A program made the position numbers and the translations under genes. The notes beneath the pieces are model-generated. The model ran no database searches, was not told the DNA's origin, and worked only from the letters and a program-made list of their open reading frames with translations. Below are positions 34,981-36,143 of a stretch of 36,143 nucleotides of DNA, in pieces (the stretch's first letter is position 1; each line of letters begins with the position of its first letter). This DNA comes from Methanococci archaeon (GTDB taxonomy: Archaea > AGJL01 > Methanococci > Methanococcales > Methanocaldococcaceae), in the NCBI GenBank assembly GCA_013153845.1, contig JAADDS010000029.1, positions 1-36,143 of the forward strand, read 5' to 3'.

Positions 34981-35862
34981 GTGAACCAAAACAACGATTT
35001 TAAATGCCAAATATGGTTTACCGAGTATCACAACAACAACGTGGCACTTTCAGTAAGGATTAAAGATATACTGTATAGAGAAAAATCCGAATTTCAAGAA
35101 ATAGAGATAGTTGACTCCTATGATTTTGGAAAAGTGCTCATATTAGATAATACGTTCCAAACAACAGAGAGAGATGAATTTATTTATCATGAATTAATAT
35201 CTCACATCCCTCTTTTTACACATCCTAATCCAAAAAGAGTTCTTGTTATTGGAGGAGGAGATGGAGGGACTGTTAGAGAAGTGGTTAAACACGATTCAGT
35301 TGAGGTTGTTGATTTTGTAGAATTGGATGAAAAGGTTATTGAGGCGTGTAAAAAATACATGCCAAAATTAAGTTGTGAAATAGAAAATGAGAAGGTTAAT
35401 GTTTTAATAACTGATGGGATTAAGTATGTTGCTGAAACAGAGAATAAATATGATGTTATAATTGTTGATTGCCCAGATCCTGTGGGGCCTGCAAAGGGTT
35501 TATTTGAAAAGGAATTTTATAAAAACGTATTTAAATGTTTAAATGACGATGGAATTATGGTTCAACAATCAGAAAGCCCTCTTTACAACTTAGATTTAAT
35601 ACAAAACATCTGTAAATATTTAAAAGAAGCAGGTTTTGAGATAATTAGACCATATACTTACCCTATGCCAACATATCCAAGTGGATTTTGGAGCTTTACC
35701 TTAGCATCTAAAAAACACGACCCATTAAAAACTGATGAGAAAAAAATAAAAGAAAAATTAAAAGATATAAAAACTAAATACTATGATGAAGAAGTTCACA
35801 AAGGGATATTTTTGGCAACTCCAAAGTTTTTAAAAGATGCAGTTAAAAAAGCCCTTGAATAA
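34981..35862 (+). CDS. speE: Polyamine aminopropyltransferase (spermidine synthase family)
   Basis: 293 residues from a GTG at 34981, which has GGTGA five bases upstream; an ATG two codons earlier (34975) overlaps that RBS. The fold is Rossmann-like, with VLVIGGGDGGTVREVVKH, the acidic VELDEKVIEACKKYMP strand and the DCPDPVGPAKGLFEKEFY active-site region. It transfers an aminopropyl group from decarboxylated AdoMet. With pdaD next door and no ornithine decarboxylase, the acceptor may be agmatine as well as putrescine, the archaeal route via aminopropylagmatine (inference). Confidence 0.95.
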   Translation: MNQNNDFKCQIWFTEYHNNNVALSVRIKDILYREKSEFQEIEIVDSYDFGKVLILDNTFQTTERDEFIYHELISHIPLFTHPNPKRVLVIGGGDGGTVREVVKHDSVEVVDFVELDEKVIEACKKYMPKLSCEIENEKVNVLITDGIKYVAETENKYDVIIVDCPDPVGPAKGLFEKEFYKNVFKCLNDDGIMVQQSESPLYNLDLIQNICKYLKEAGFEIIRPYTYPMPTYPSGFWSFTLASKKHDPLKTDEKKIKEKLKDIKTKYYDEEVHKGIFLATPKFLKDAVKKALE

Positions 35863-36048
35863 GGAGAATACTTTAATTATTCTTCAATTTTCGTCTATTT
35901 TTTGTTTTTATTTTTGCATCGTTTTTCGTCAATAATGCTTTTAAATATTGAAAATTCACACATAAAATTTATTCTTTAATATATGCCACTCTATAAAATT
36001 GTCTAAAAAACGTCTGAAAATTAATAAATAGTTGTAAAAATATAATAT

Positions 36049-36072
36049 ATTTCAGACATGTAAATCTGAAAT
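36049..36072 (+). promoter_or_regulatory. Inverted repeat in the promoter region of a truncated gene
   Basis: ATTTCAGA (36049-36056) and TCTGAAAT (36065-36072) are perfect inverted arms spaced by 8 bp, and a further TCTGAAAA lies at 36013-36020. TATA-like runs occur both before (TATAATATAT, 36041-36050) and after (CTATAAAC, 36088-36095). Possible operator of the gene that starts at the window edge. Confidence 0.4.
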
Positions 36073-36118
36073 AGCCAATATACCTTCTATAAACTTTATT
36101 TCGTAAAGGGAGGGTTAT

Positions 36119-36143
36119 TTGCTGATAAAATTTCTCCCCCCCC
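36119..36143 (+). CDS. Possible 5' end of a gene cut by the window edge
   Basis: A strong RBS, GGGAGGG (36108-36114), is followed four bases later by a TTG that opens a frame (LIKFLPP) to the end of the window. Only eight codons are visible, so no product can be named. The poly-C end may be a window or contig edge effect. Confidence 0.3.

Noticed and set aside
36131-36143. Poly-C tract as a functional signal
   Set aside because: It lies at the very end of the sequence and may be an edge effect.

Overview
The window reads as chromosomal DNA of a hyperthermophilic methanogen of the Methanocaldococcus type. The evidence is very A+T-rich intergenic DNA, GGTGA/GGAGG ribosome binding sites with frequent TTG and GTG starts, genes for methanogenesis (formylmethanofuran formyltransferase, the methyl-CoM reductase activation ATPase A2, membrane hydrogenase Eha), an archaeal lipid reductase, and a CRISPR array with the long leader (long repeat) typical of M. 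jannaschii relatives. Species is not assignable from the sequence alone.

Layout. 1-360: a CRISPR-leader-like block with no array inside the window. 359-4000: a membrane-anchored protein, then a probable operon of two PII-like proteins, a DUF134 regulator and the A2 ATPase. 3953-8052: rad50-mre11 on the minus strand. 8327-9150: a V4R-domain protein and a short MoaE-like protein. 9341-10543: a CRISPR array without cas genes, transcribed leftwards from a leader on its right that matches the block at 40-356. 10690-13300: ferredoxin plus geranylgeranyl reductase, a universal stress protein, a C/D box guide RNA and a ZPR1-type zinc protein. 13470-24473: an HTH regulator followed by an 18-gene energy-converting hydrogenase operon whose order and subunit types fit Eha (A to O plus three polyferredoxins). 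24470-30556 (minus): siroheme/precorrin-2 dehydrogenase, a molybdate/tungstate-type ABC transporter, RibB, CTP-type riboflavin kinase and a Na+/H+ antiporter. 31009-35862: DUF211, ftr, an unknown gene, and a polyamine cluster (arginine decarboxylase, AdoMet decarboxylase, aminopropyltransferase).

How it fits together. Eha should use the ion gradient to drive H2-dependent reduction of ferredoxin, which feeds CO2 reduction to formylmethanofuran; Ftr takes the next step, A2 helps keep the final enzyme MCR active, and the oxyanion transporter and MoaE-like protein fit the Mo/W cofactor need of formylmethanofuran dehydrogenase. The three right-hand genes make agmatine, decarboxylated AdoMet and the aminopropyl polyamine.

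The most unusual structure is a pair of small insertions in the hydrogenase operon, at the start of ehaN and of the first polyferredoxin gene. Each carries the same hairpin core (ACCATAGG, variable apex, CCTATTGGTATACC) with different but still complementary apical stems. Each lies between two copies of the start region of the gene it hit, so a complete gene with its own ribosome binding site survives downstream and a short 5' fragment remains upstream. This looks like a small palindromic mobile element or a duplicated regulatory cassette. Other notable items are covarying CRISPR repeats, with a variant repeat next to the leader, and the two 317-bp leader copies.
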